A stretch of DNA of 64,000 nt from Saprospiraceae bacterium (GTDB taxonomy: Bacteria; Bacteroidota; Bacteroidia; Chitinophagales; Saprospiraceae), in the NCBI GenBank assembly GCA_016716335.1, contig JADJWN010000007.1:62001-126000 (forward strand). The letters run 5' to 3'. Both the position numbers and the translations under genes were made by a program. Below the pieces are notes generated by a model. The model did not search any database and was not told the DNA's origin. It saw nothing but the letters and a program-made list of their open reading frames with translations. How positions within the stretch are numbered: position 1 is the first letter of the stretch; each line of letters begins with the position of its first letter. Positions 1 through 9,463 of the stretch are shown one piece after another.

Positions 1-700
1 CCTTGCCCGGCACAAATTTCATTTTGTTGGTACGTATGCCATAATGGGGCGGATCATGATCACAGGTAGAGATGATGGCTACCTTATTATTCACAATATC
101 ATCTACCTGAAGACTGTCAGCTCCTTTGAGGATCATTTTGGTACGATCGCCGAAAAGGGTAAACTCCCCTTCCTTGGTCTGGGCTTTCTGCACTAATCCT
201 TTGCGGGTTTTGAAATTGTACCTCATTTCCTGATAGGTAAACTTATTGGTACCATCCGTAAATTCAGGTTTTTCCCGCAGTTTGCCGTCCGGGCCTTTCA
301 CAGCAAAAGCTTCCACCACGTTTTCATCAAACTTCAATACAATATAGCCTGCTTTCACTTTGAAAGAGGTGTATTCCAGAAATGCACTACCCCAAAGGTG
401 TACCACGTTATTAACCAGATCGGTGTAGGAGGAATCTTTGGCACCATAGATCACATCTGCTTCGAGCGAATCCTTGGACAGGCGGTAGCCTCTGTCCGGC
501 AATGTGTCTCCGAGAGATATCTGTCCGGTGAAATCCGTTGCCGTACTGTCAGCTCCGGGAATACGGAGCATCCTGCTGAAGTTGACGATAGTGTCCGGTA
601 TTTTGACCGGCAGGGTATCTGATAAAGGTGTGACCTGTGCCGAAAGTGGTATGATATTTGATATTAAAAAAATATATATTATGTAATATATTAATTTCAA
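1..700 (-). CDS. LptD/OstA-like outer-membrane LPS assembly protein, N-terminal part
   Basis: The 3' end of this gene lies beyond the left edge; about 233 N-terminal residues are visible. After a short hydrophobic signal peptide ending in PLSAQ, the protein has the OstA-like region that in Bacteroidota precedes the LptD barrel, including DHDPPHYGIRT and TNKMKFVPG. LptD places lipopolysaccharide into the outer leaflet of the outer membrane; that role is inferred from the family. No ATG lies in frame near the signal peptide. The best start is a TTG at 698-700 preceded by AAAAGG. It is transcribed divergently from the amidase gene across a very short AT-rich gap. Confidence 0.72.
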   Translation of the reverse strand, partial: MKLIYYIIYIFLISNIIPLSAQVTPLSDTLPVKIPDTIVNFSRMLRIPGADSTATDFTGQISLGDTLPDRGYRLSKDSLEADVIYGAKDSSYTDLVNNVVHLWGSAFLEYTSFKVKAGYIVLKFDENVVEAFAVKGPDGKLREKPEFTDGTNKFTYQEMRYNFKTRKGLVQKAQTKEGEFTLFGDRTKMILKGADSLQVDDIVNNKVAIISTCDHDPPHYGIRTNKMKFVPGK

Positions 701-733
701 GCCTTTTGTAAAGTATATATTATGAAAAAGTAT

Positions 734-741
734 TATATTTG
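734..741 (+). promoter_or_regulatory. Candidate -7 promoter box for the amidase gene
   Basis: TATATTTG fits the Bacteroidota -7 consensus TAnnTTTG and lies 49 bases before the ATG at 791. No convincing -33 box is at the expected spacing. Its position supports starting the amidase at 791 rather than at the earlier ATG at 722, which would lie upstream of the box. Confidence 0.35.
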
Positions 742-790
742 TCCTTTCATTCGCAAAAATACGCCAATGCGCCCAATATCCGAGTACAAT

Positions 791-2056
791 ATGAAAACTA
801 AAATTCTTGCCATAATGCTGCTCTGCGCAGCAACTCTGACCCATGCCTCTAACGTAAAAGAGCTGATGAAAAGTACGAATGCTGCCTTTCAGGCTGAGGC
901 TTCGGTGGGTGCATTCAGTGATTATCACAACAAAATCGTATTCATGAAGCATCCCGGCAGGAAGAAGGTAAAAAAGGTGGTGATTGATGCCGGCCATGGG
1001 GGGCATGACAGTGGTTGTGCGGGCAAAAATTCGCTGGAGAAGAATCTGACGCTGCAAATGGCTTTGAAACTCGGCAATTTCATCAGTAATGCTTATCCTG
1101 ATGTCATTGTATTACAGACCAGGACAGAAGATGTCTTCATTCCACTTTTCAGACGTATTCAGTATGCTAACGAAGAGGATGCAGACCTTTTTATCTCTAT
1201 ACACTGCAATTATATTTCCAACAAGCAAACCAAAGGGACAGAAACCTTTGTCATGGGATTGCACCGTGCTGCCGACAATCTGGAGGTAGCCAAGCGTGAA
1301 AATGCCTCCATACTGCTTGAGCACAATTACCAGCACAACTATGATGGATATGACCCCAATTCACCGGAAGGACACATTATTCTATCGATGTATCAATGTC
1401 TATCTGGATAAGAGTATAGAATTTGCCTCGGTATCGAAAATGCATTCGGAAGGAGAGGATTTACCAAATCCAGAGGCGTAAAGCAGGCCGGCTTTGCAGT
1501 TTTACGAAGGTCTTCCATGCCGGCGGTATTGGTGGAAACCGGTTTTCTGAGCAATGAGGAAGAAGAAGCCTATCTAATCTCAGAAGCTGGTCAGAATGCC
1601 ATTGCTGCATCAATACTCAAATCTTTTGAAAGCTTTTATGACAAATATCTGAAGGAAGAGATATATGCGGTGCAATCTAAGGAAGGAGACAAACCCGACC
1701 CTAAAAAGGAATCCGGTAAAAAACAGCCTGCTGTATCCGAATCACCTGCACCCAAAGAGATCAAAGCTGCTCCTGAATCCAAAGTGGCTGTAAATACACA
1801 AACCGTGGTATCTACTCCTAATGCTGACGCAGGTGCATCCTTTGCTGTACAGATAGCCGCCCTGAAAAATGCCCAGGCTGATATGGACTCGGCACAACTG
1901 AGGAAAATCGGCAAGCTGTCAGTCAAAAAACATGGCGAAGTCCATAAATATCTGGTAGGCAACTTTCCCTCTCACGAAGAAGCTACCAAAGCTAAGGAAC
2001 AACTGCACAAAATCGGATATTCCGGTGCATTCGTAGTGAATATGAATAAGATGTGA
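791..2056 (+). CDS. N-acetylmuramoyl-L-alanine amidase with C-terminal SPOR domain, reading frame broken twice
   Basis: Amidase_3 family enzyme that cleaves the MurNAc-L-Ala bond of peptidoglycan, probably at division sites. From the ATG at 791 there is a signal peptide (MKTKILAIMLLCAATLTHA), then the zinc motif IDAGHGGHDSG, the SIHCNY motif and the terminal VETGFLSN motif. A lysine/proline-rich linker leads to a SPOR domain (about the last 75 residues) that binds denuded glycan. The frame has an in-frame TAA at 1409-1411. Residues typical of the family (NVYLDKSIEFAS) are in another frame between about 1395 and 1432, after which the first frame resumes. A two-base and a one-base deletion would explain this. 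The earlier ATG at 722 gives no signal peptide at its start. Confidence 0.8.
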
Positions 2057-2098
2057 CGAAATAAACCGAACTTTTAATTCATGCATTGGTTATTATAC

Positions 2099-2106
2099 TA
2101 ATTTTG
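2099..2106 (+). promoter_or_regulatory. Candidate -7 promoter box for the MCE gene
   Basis: TAATTTTG matches TAnnTTTG and lies 32 bases before the ATG of the MlaD-like gene, in the 81-base gap after the amidase. No clear -33 box was found, so this could be chance. Confidence 0.3.
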
Positions 2107-2137
2107 CTCCCCGATACGGGATAATAATAACAATTGC

Positions 2138-3199
2138 ATGTCCAGAGAACTTAAAATCGGTATTCTTACATTTATTGTTTTAGTGGCTATGATTTGGGGA
2201 TACACCTTTCTCAAAGGTACCAATCTGCTGTCTAAATCCACTACAGTACATACCACCTATCCCGATGTGTCAGACCTCAATGTAGCCTCACCGGTTTTAG
2301 TCAACGGTTTCAGGGTGGGCACTGTGACTAAAATTGTGCTCAACAAAGAGAATGTGAGATTGATGGATGTGTATTATGAAATTGAAGGAGATTATAAAAT
2401 TCCCGTGACTGCCGTGGCTGTGCTTAAAAATATGGGACTGGTAGGCGGAAGAGGTATATTTCTTGAATTTGATAAGATCTGCTCAGGTCCCGACTGTCTA
2501 AAGGATGGTGGCGAGCTCAAAGGTAAAACCCTCGGTATGATAGGGTCGATGCTGGGTGAAAATGAAATGGGTGCCTACACTTCAGAACTGTCCATGTCAC
2601 TTAGATCGGTGATCGGCAGTATAGGCGCTGAAGGAGAGCCCGGAGCATTCAATGAGATATTCAGACAGCTGGAAGCTATCTCAAAAAATCTGAATTCCAT
2701 CACTGCTACCACCAACAGTCTGATGAGTCAATCCTCACAAAACATCAATGCCACCATACAGAATCTGAGCAGTATCACAGAGAGCATTGCCAGAAACAAC
2801 AAAAAGATAGAAAACTTCCTCTCCAGTCTGGATAAGATGTCCGGAGACCTGGCCAACGCCAATCTGGGCAGTACTGTAAATAAAACCAATGCCACATTGG
2901 ATGAGACCAAAATTGCACTGCAGGAACTCAAAACCACCCTCTCTACTTCCAATAATACAATGAAAGAATTGGGTGAAGTCATGCAGAAAATAGAAAATGG
3001 GGAAGGCACCATGGGCCTTCTGGTCAATGATAAAAAGCTCTATGAAAATCTGAACGCCACCTCCAAAAATATGGCGCTTTTATTGCAGGATCTCAGACTT
3101 AATCCCAAAAGATACGTCAATGTATCCGTCTTCGGCAAAAAGCAAAAGGAATACACACTGCCGGAGAATGATCCCGCCCTGAAAGTGAATATGCAGTAA
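2138..3199 (+). CDS. MlaD/MCE-domain lipid-transport protein
   Basis: 353 residues. One N-terminal membrane segment (about residues 7-25) is followed by an MCE domain (about 38-115, with LVNGFRVGTV and the GLVGGRGIFL turn) and a long serine/asparagine-rich helical region with repeated heptad-like patterns to about residue 320. Family knowledge: MCE proteins anchored in the inner membrane form hexameric rings or tubes that carry phospholipid between the membranes with an ABC transporter. No MlaE/MlaF partner gene is visible next to it here. It follows the amidase in the same direction, with 81 bases between them, so the two may be co-transcribed. Confidence 0.85.
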   Translation: MSRELKIGILTFIVLVAMIWGYTFLKGTNLLSKSTTVHTTYPDVSDLNVASPVLVNGFRVGTVTKIVLNKENVRLMDVYYEIEGDYKIPVTAVAVLKNMGLVGGRGIFLEFDKICSGPDCLKDGGELKGKTLGMIGSMLGENEMGAYTSELSMSLRSVIGSIGAEGEPGAFNEIFRQLEAISKNLNSITATTNSLMSQSSQNINATIQNLSSITESIARNNKKIENFLSSLDKMSGDLANANLGSTVNKTNATLDETKIALQELKTTLSTSNNTMKELGEVMQKIENGEGTMGLLVNDKKLYENLNATSKNMALLLQDLRLNPKRYVNVSVFGKKQKEYTLPENDPALKVNMQ

Positions 3200-3369
3200 T
3201 TTAAGCTCATTTACTTTATCCATTCTTTCCAATCAATTGAAGGGCGAATGTTTTTGTCCTACCCTCTATTGACTGTAGCCAGAATCTGGTAATCAGGTAA
3301 TTTTTTGGGGGGACGACCAATTTATCCCTTAGCTCCAATCCATAATTTCTTTTCATATCAAAGTATCAT
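3200..3369. other. Non-coding gap after the MCE gene
   Basis: First part of a ~500-base gene-free stretch. I see no reading frame with family resemblance and no RNA gene. The rest of the stretch holds a decayed repeat copy (3370-3624) and a terminator hairpin (3646-3680). Confidence 0.5.
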
Positions 3370-3624
3370 AGCAGGATTATGTCATCAGAAATTCGTCATG
3401 AGGGTTGAATCAGTAATAGTATAACCTCTTTTGTGAATAAGTCTTAGCATACCATTAAGGAGAAAGAGTGGAAGTGATCCGCCTTGGCGGAGATTTAATT
3501 TGAAGACATTTCAGTTTGTAAAGGATTTCTTGTGTAAAGCTATGTTACTATTGTTAGCTTACAGGATGACGGTTTTAAAAATTTCAAGTTAAAAATCTGG
3601 GTTGTGATCATTGTATAATGCGAA
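3370..3624 (-). repeat. Decayed copy of the MITE-like repeat (family reference copy at 36013-36209)
   Basis: Read on the plus strand this matches the reverse complement of the 36-kb element. It has GGATTATG near one end, TTCGTCATGAGGGTTGAA, then a copy of the AAGTCTTAGCA segment, the palindrome TCCGCCTTGGCGGA near 3480, ACATTTCAG near 3505, and a weak end TTGTATAATGCG near 3613. Spacing is longer than in the intact copy, so boundaries are approximate. Confidence 0.55.
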
Positions 3625-3645
3625 TTCAACTGCCTGATAAACAGA

Positions 3646-3680
3646 GAAAGCCAGATATACCTCAAGTACACCTGGCTTTC
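3646..3680 (-). terminator. Hairpin after the TonB-like gene
   Basis: Inverted repeat GAAAGCCAG/CTGGCTTTC with a 17-base loop, 24 bases after the stop of the minus-strand TonB-like gene. Only a modest T-rich tail follows on the minus strand, so strength is uncertain. Confidence 0.5.
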
Positions 3681-3703
3681 CTAATTATGAAAAAGAAATT
3701 TAA

Positions 3704-4624
3704 TTATCCTTCCAGCTTGAACTTCACAGGCAGGGTGTAAAGTACTTTCACCGGTCTTCCTCTTTGTTTGCCGGGAGTCCACTTTTTACCCATGTTATTC
3801 ATGCCCAGCACTACTGCTTCAGCAGCAGCTCCACATCCGGCTCCGATATCCCGTACTACTTTTGTTTCGGATATGGAACCATCTTTATCAACTACAAACT
3901 GAATAACTACCTGACCTTCCACACCGTTTTCTCTGGCGATTGCCGGATATTTCAGATTCTTATAGATGTATTCGAGCATTTTTTGCTTGGCACAGGCTTC
4001 TTTTTCAGCATCTGTACCTGCCATATCCTCACAGCCCGGAAATCTCGGCATCTGCTCTACCACCTTGAAGATTTCTTCTTCTACCGGCTTGGGAGGTGGA
4101 GGTGGCGGTGGAGGTGGTGGTGCTGCCTTTTTTTCTTCTTTGGGGGCTTCCACCTTGGTTTCTTCGGTCACGTCCTGACTCTTGAATTCCACCTTATCTT
4201 CGATGACTTCTTCGTCAGGTACCTCCTGAATGACAGGTGGGGGTGGCGGCGGTGGTGGGGGTGGTGGCTCTGCTGTACGGGGTATTTCTACTTCTACTTC
4301 ATCCTCCAGATCCAATGCTCCCTCAGGAATCACCACACTGTGTTCATAGGCTGTCCAGCTGATAGTGACCAATGCAATGGCTACAGCTGCTGCCATACCA
4401 AAGTTGAAAAATACAGATGAGTTTCTGAAGACATCCACTTCCGGGAATTTACTCCTTGAAGCCAAAGACTTATCTTTATTGTCTTTGTTGGCTTCCAGAA
4501 GATCCTTGTAGGAATAACTCCTGTATTTTCTTTTGAAATAGACAATGAGTCCGATAATAATCAGGGATATGACTAAAACAACCCCCAAGACTCCTGCCGT
4601 TGAAAATTCGAGCTCCTTAAACAT
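3704..4624 (-). CDS. TonB-like energy transducer with two proline tracts
   Basis: 306 residues. The C-terminal ~95 residues form a TonB domain (MPRFPGCEDMAG, YPAIARENGVEGQV, VKVLYTLPVKFKL) that contacts outer-membrane receptors. The middle has two long poly-proline runs separated by an acidic linker, able to span the periplasm. Unlike ordinary TonB it has two hydrophobic segments, about residues 12-30 and 75-95, with a charged stretch between (KRKYRSYSY). The second matches the usual Bacteroidota TonB anchor; the first is extra and would put the N-terminus in the periplasm if both span the membrane. It starts 5 bases after the VanZ-like gene ends, so it is probably co-transcribed with vanZ and perhaps mtaB. 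Confidence 0.85.
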   Translation of the reverse strand: MFKELEFSTAGVLGVVLVISLIIIGLIVYFKRKYRSYSYKDLLEANKDNKDKSLASRSKFPEVDVFRNSSVFFNFGMAAAVAIALVTISWTAYEHSVVIPEGALDLEDEVEVEIPRTAEPPPPPPPPPPPVIQEVPDEEVIEDKVEFKSQDVTEETKVEAPKEEKKAAPPPPPPPPPPKPVEEEIFKVVEQMPRFPGCEDMAGTDAEKEACAKQKMLEYIYKNLKYPAIARENGVEGQVVIQFVVDKDGSISETKVVRDIGAGCGAAAEAVVLGMNNMGKKWTPGKQRGRPVKVLYTLPVKFKLEG

Positions 4625-4629
4625 AAGTC

Positions 4630-4986
4630 TTAATTGTTAAATTGATTAAATATCAAAATGCCCGCAAGTGCACCTAAAGTATTGGCTATTATATCATCTA
4701 CTTCAAAGGTTCTTCCGTTTGAAGAGTAAAATTGGATAATTTCCATTAAAACACCAAAGCTTATGGAAAAAATTATCACAAAAAATCTGATACGACTGAT
4801 ATGACTCAACCCTTTGCACCACAGAAATGTCATGATGAGATATACGACAAAATGTCCCGCTTTATCCCAGCTGAACAAATCAAACATCATTATGGCTCTG
4901 ATATTTCTTATCGATGCCACTGACAGCCACAAGGTCAGAACAGTCCAGATGATAGCCAGCCTCAAAAATAGTACCCTGTTCAACAT
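4630..4986 (-). CDS. VanZ family membrane protein
   Basis: 118 residues with four hydrophobic segments. The family signature is present: WDKAGHFVVYLIMTFLW in the middle, then LMEIIQFYSSNGRTFEVDD and IIANTLGALAG. VanZ-like proteins are small inner-membrane proteins named after the teicoplanin-resistance protein; for chromosomal copies like this one the function is unknown. It sits between mtaB (62 bases upstream) and the TonB-like gene (5 bases downstream), all on the same strand. Confidence 0.85.
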   Translation of the reverse strand: MLNRVLFLRLAIIWTVLTLWLSVASIRNIRAIMMFDLFSWDKAGHFVVYLIMTFLWCKGLSHISRIRFFVIIFSISFGVLMEIIQFYSSNGRTFEVDDIIANTLGALAGILIFNQFNN

Positions 4987-5048
4987 TTTGAAGGTTTCAT
5001 TATATCAGATGTTAATTTAAGCTGTTTTGGTGTATGCAGCAATAATTT

Positions 5049-6404
5049 TTATGCAATTACCAAATCTTCTGCAGGTACTGCTGTCACGCAATCCGTAAGC
5101 GGGTCATATGAGCCTAAGGATACCTGAATTATGTTATTTTCCTCCCTGTTTTCAGCTTTGATTTTGATTTTCAGATAGTTATCTGTAAATCCACTCCAAA
5201 GGCTGTCAGTATTGCTGTCTTTTTCAAGCAGTACAGGTCGCACAGTGCCTGCAAATCTGTCTGCAAACTGCTTTTTCTTTTTTTGAGAGAGGATCCTGAG
5301 CATCTCATTGCGCTCCCGTCTGACTTCCATAGGTACCCGGCCGGGCATAGAGGCAGCCGGTGTATCTGATCTTTCAGAGTAGGTAAATACATGAAGGTAG
5401 GATACATCCATATCTTTTATAAACTCATAGCTCTCTGTAAAATCCGTTTCTGTTTCTCCGGGAAATCCTACGATCACATCCACACCGATGCAACAATCCG
5501 GTATTACTTTTCTGATGTAATCCACCCTCCGTCTGTACAATTCTCTGAGATACCTCCGTTGCATGGACTTGAGTATTCTGTCGCTGCCTGACTGCAGAGG
5601 AATATGAAAATGAGGCATAAATTTTTGCGAAGAGGCTACAAAATCAATGATTTCATCTGTAAGTAAATTGGGCTCAATGGACGAAATACGGTAACGCTCA
5701 ATACCCTCAACCCTGTCCAGTGCTTTGATCAGGTCAATAAACGTGGCTTCCTTTTTGGGTCGTATCCCCTCTATGACTTCCGTTCCATTGCCAAAATCTC
5801 CCAGATTTACGCCCGTCAGCACTATTTCTTTTACCCCGAGTTCTGCTATTTTACGGGCATTGGCTATTACATTTTCCAGACTGTCACTCCGACTTCTCCC
5901 TCTGGCTTTGGGTATCGTACAGAATGTGCATTTATAGTCGCAGCCATCCTGCACCTTAAGGAAGGATCGGGTACGGTCACCAAATGAAAAAGCATCATAA
6001 AAGCTGTTGACTTCTCTGATTTCACCCGCTTTGACCAATCCTTTTCCGGGAGCTTTCACCAGATTGTCCACATAGTTGAGAATGTTGAATTTTTCTCCGG
6101 CTCCAAGCACAAGATCTACTCCCGGAATGGAAGCGATTTCTTCCGGTTTCAGTTGGGCATAACAACCTACCACTACTATCTTGGCATCGGGAGAGTATTT
6201 GAGGGCCCGACGCACCTCATACCTGCATTTTTTATCTGCAAATTCTGTAACTGAACAGGTATTAAGAACATAAAGGTCTGCCCCATCCTCAAAGTCCACA
6301 GTGGTAAAACCATGCGACTCAAAAGATCTGCGGATGGAGGATGTTTCTGAAAAATTCAGTTTACAACCCAAAGTATGAAATGCTACAGTGCCGGGTGTGG
6401 ACAT
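5049..6404 (-). CDS. mtaB: tRNA t6A37 methylthiotransferase MtaB
   Basis: 451 residues from the ATG at 6404. This radical-SAM enzyme adds a methylthio group to t6A at position 37 of tRNAs. The N-terminal UPF0004 domain carries the three cluster cysteines (LGCKLN, NTCSV, VVGCYAQ). The radical-SAM motif CDYKCTFC is near residue 155, and a C-terminal TRAM domain binds tRNA. The frame stays open upstream to 6560, but that part overlaps the 3' end of the PBP gene and has no family similarity. A -7 box (TATCTTTG) at 6425-6432 also supports the start at 6404. The protein is complete. Confidence 0.93.
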   Translation of the reverse strand: MSTPGTVAFHTLGCKLNFSETSSIRRSFESHGFTTVDFEDGADLYVLNTCSVTEFADKKCRYEVRRALKYSPDAKIVVVGCYAQLKPEEIASIPGVDLVLGAGEKFNILNYVDNLVKAPGKGLVKAGEIREVNSFYDAFSFGDRTRSFLKVQDGCDYKCTFCTIPKARGRSRSDSLENVIANARKIAELGVKEIVLTGVNLGDFGNGTEVIEGIRPKKEATFIDLIKALDRVEGIERYRISSIEPNLLTDEIIDFVASSQKFMPHFHIPLQSGSDRILKSMQRRYLRELYRRRVDYIRKVIPDCCIGVDVIVGFPGETETDFTESYEFIKDMDVSYLHVFTYSERSDTPAASMPGRVPMEVRRERNEMLRILSQKKKKQFADRFAGTVRPVLLEKDSNTDSLWSGFTDNYLKIKIKAENREENNIIQVSLGSYDPLTDCVTAVPAEDLVIA

Positions 6405-6424
6405 AACTATTTGAAAATAAGGCG

Positions 6425-6432
6425 CAAAGATA
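6425..6432 (-). promoter_or_regulatory. Candidate -7 promoter box for mtaB
   Basis: On the minus strand TATCTTTG fits TAnnTTTG and lies 20 bases before the chosen mtaB start. It would give mtaB its own promoter just after the PBP gene. Confidence 0.35.
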
Positions 6433-6447
6433 GGGGTTTTGAATTTT

Positions 6448-9062
6448 TTACTGATTATCCTTTTTGCTTTTTCCTTGGATTTCTCCGGATTTTCCGGGAA
6501 TTTCAGCATCCGGTTCACCTCCTTCCGGCTCCTCGATATCAGGATATCCATATAATTCATGCATGATATCCTTAAGATTTCTGAATCCTGACCGGGTCAG
6601 GGAGTCCCTCCAGAAGCTGTCCTGCATTATCATGTAAAAAGTATCGGGCGATATGCCGATCCGGAACGGACATGCTACTTTGGCGTTTACTTCTTCATTT
6701 ACCTCGAATTTCTCCTGCGTGATTTTGGCAAAATTCTTATCTATGGCCAGAGAATACCAGAAATTACCCACGATGGGTAGTGCCATTGCTGCTCCACTAC
6801 CTAATGCCATGGTCTTAAATCGTACTGCCGGACTGGGCCCACCTACCCATGCACCGGTGACCAATGAGGATTGAAGGCTATAAACCATCCATCTGCATGA
6901 TTTTGTGTAGTACCGGTTTTGCCTGCAAAATCCCCGTGAGGGACGTACTGACTACGAAGTCTGTTACCTGTGCCGTTGGTAATCACGGCCTGCATCATCC
7001 GGGTAACAGTAGCGGCTTCTTCTTCAGATAGTGCTGCAGTGCGTACAAATTTCTCAGGATGCAACTGCATTTCCTCTTCATAGTCATATATGATATTGCC
7101 ATATCTGTCTTCGATCTTCAGTACACTCACCGGCTCAGGTCTATATCCTTTATTGGCAATGGTTCCATATACTTTCATCATTTCAAACAAAGGGATATCT
7201 GCTGCACCGAGGCTGATCCCATATTCTCTGGGCAATGTGGTATTGATACCCATGGCCTTGGCCAGGTCAATGGTTTTTTGGATGCCTACCTTATCAATCA
7301 GCTGGGCTGCGATGACATTAGCCGAGTAGGTAAGTCCTCCGATTACCGAGTAATATCCGCCATAGCTTTCATCCGAATTCCGGGGAGACCAGTCTTTGAT
7401 GGTGACTTGTTGGTTGGGAATAAATTTACATGGGGATATACTGTCCTTTATGGCAGCTGCATATACAATGGGTTTGAAAGTTGAGCCTACCTGTCTTTTG
7501 CTGAGAATATGATCATACTTGAAATATTTGAAATCCGTTCCTCCCACCCATGCTTTGATATAGCCTGATTTGAAATCCATGGCCATAAATCCGCAATTCA
7601 GCAAGGTGAAGTAATATCGTACAGAATCCAGCGGAGTGAGCATGGTATCTTTTTCTACCGGTATTTTATCCCATGCAAATATTTTCATACTTACCGGAGT
7701 ATTGAAAATCTTATCAATCGAGTCCTGAGGAATATTCTGTTCAACCAGACCGGTATATCGCTCACTTTTTTTCACCTGTTCTTCAATCCACTTGTCGTCG
7801 CCCCAGGGTTTTTCATTTTTATATCCCTGCCAATGCTTGACAAATTCCTTTTGGAGGTATGAGATATGCTTGAATACAGCCTGTTCGGCAAAATACTGCA
7901 TTCTTGAGTCCAGTGTGGTTTTAATTTTCAATCCATCCGTGTAGAGGTTATAGGATCCACCATCAGCTTTGGTCAGATTGCGAAGGATTGAAGGAAGCAC
8001 TTTGGTCCGCAGATATTCGCGAAAATAGGTAGCAAGTCCGTCATTATTGCCTATATCATCATGGGCCTTTGCAGTAATCGGAGCTTCTGTCAGTTTTTCA
8101 TACATTGTCTCATCTATGGCTCCCTTGTTAATCATATTGGATATGGTCACCATTTCATCGGATTCAAACCTGAAATCCTTGTTTTTCAGCATTTGAGACA
8201 ACACGAGATTTCTTCTTTTTTTCGAATTTTCGGGGTTACGGACCGGGTCGAGAGCAGTAGTCGCTTTGAGCATCCCAATGAGTGTGGCTGCCTGGTCGGC
8301 AGTCAGTTCGGCAGGTTTTTTATTGTAAAAGTACCGGCTTGCCTCCTGAATGCCATATCTGTTGCCGCCAAAAGGAACCGTATTCAGGTACATAATGAGC
8401 AGTTGCTCCTTATTGTAGATCTTTTCAAGTTTGATACTGATGATATTTTCACGCACTTTGTTGATGAACAGTGAAAGTCCGGGTATGTGGTAATTTCGTC
8501 GTGGGTAAAGATTTTTAGCCAGCTGCTGACTCAGAGTAGATCCTCCTCCCAATGATTTTGTCTGTGTGGCAATACCTTTGAATACCCTCATCCACGATCT
8601 GAGGTCAATGCCGCTGTGTTCGAAAAACCGCTTATCCTCAATTGCCAGCAGTGCGGTGATCAGGTATGGAGAGATACTGTCCAGCTCGATGTTGGTTCTG
8701 TTTTCAGTGTAATACTTTCCTATCAGGATACCGTCCGATGAATAAACTTCCGAGGCATTGGCAGTTTCAATATTTTTAAGTTCTGACTTGCCGGGAATGT
8801 GCCCAAAGACTCCTATCCAGGTTAAAAAGATAACCAGCAGGAGGGCTGTCAGAAAATACCCGATAATCCTTCCTGTCCAGCTTAAAACCAGAGCCTCTCT
8901 CGGGTTTCGTTTTTTGTAATCCTCCCAGATTCTTCGGATAGGTTCGGTTTTATTTTCGTACCATGCAGTGTAAGGCCTTAGCCAGGATCTGACCGGATCT
9001 GTCAATTGACTGAAAGCATGGAGAAGGTTGTTAAACCACCTGTTGTTTTTCAATAGATTCAT
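6448..9062 (-). CDS. Class A penicillin-binding protein (PBP1A type), single-base frameshift
   Basis: Bifunctional peptidoglycan glycosyltransferase and transpeptidase anchored in the inner membrane. One membrane segment lies near residues 66-87. The glycosyltransferase domain has EDKRFFEHSGID and GGGSTLSQQLAKNL. The transpeptidase has SxxK (GSTFKP), SxN (YSAN) and KTG (GKTGTTQ). Right after NPH, at about 6866, the frame breaks: one base seems missing in CAT-TGGTC. The rest (LVTGAWVGGPSP and the ~130-residue tail) continues in another frame to 6448. The missing base is in a conserved part of the gene, so a sequencing error is likely. The start is the ATG at 9062; a TTG at 9077 is also in frame. 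A paralogue is at 33445-36012. Confidence 0.85.
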
Positions 9063-9074
9063 ATTATCACAGGG

Positions 9075-9082
9075 CAAATATA
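9075..9082 (-). promoter_or_regulatory. Candidate -7 promoter box for the first PBP gene
   Basis: TATATTTG on the minus strand, 12 bases before the ATG at 9062. It overlaps the alternative TTG start at 9077, which supports the ATG. A leader this short is unusual, so confidence is low. Confidence 0.3.
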
Positions 9083-9192
9083 TAGAAATAGTTTAGATCG
9101 GAACGTCAAGCTCAGATAATGATGTAATGAACAGAAGTGGTTTTTTGTGGTCGCAATCAGGTGATATAAAGTCCTGCACTTCATCTGGTATT

Positions 9193-9355
9193 ATGCACCG
9201 GAAAATCGCCGCTTGCAGACGGGCAGGTATTACGGTCTGAATTGGCTGCAATATAGTTCGTTTTGCTTATTTCACCTAAGTGGGCTGTTAAAACTCATAA
9301 AATCTTTATTTCACTGCCATTTCAACCCTCATCGTGAAGCTCTGACATAACCCGG
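9193..9355 (+). repeat. Degenerate copy of the MITE-like repeat
   Basis: Same orientation as the 36-kb element. It shares GTATTATGCA at the left, GACGGGCAGGTATTACG, GGCTGCAA, AAGTGGGCTGTTAA, and CATTTCAACCCTCATC near the right end, finishing in CATAACCCGG. The central GGCGG palindrome is lost. It lies in the 401-base gap between the PBP gene and the fasciclin gene, which otherwise holds only the terminator and a promoter box. Confidence 0.7.
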
Positions 9356-9400
9356 CAATAACAGATAGGTAAGCACATTGTTACATCTCAATACCACATA

Positions 9401-9441
9401 AAATAAAAAAGCCACGCTGCACAGAGTACAGCATGGCACTA
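9401..9441 (-). terminator. Rho-independent terminator of the fasciclin gene
   Basis: Stem GCCACGCTG/CAGCATGGC (9411-9437) with an A-rich run on its left, so the minus strand reads hairpin then TTTTTTATTT. It lies 27 bases after the stop of the fasciclin gene. Confidence 0.8.
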
Positions 9442-9463
9442 AAAAACTGAACTTATTCTGTAT

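Noticed and set aside
3764..4420. Plus-strand frame rich in glycine and tryptophan opposite the TonB gene
   Set aside because: It is the antisense of the proline tracts (GGT/GGA repeats); a composition artefact.
6405..6560. Upstream extension of mtaB by 52 codons
   Set aside because: It overlaps the end of the PBP gene in another frame, is lysine-rich without family similarity, and the ATG at 6404 gives the standard N-terminus.
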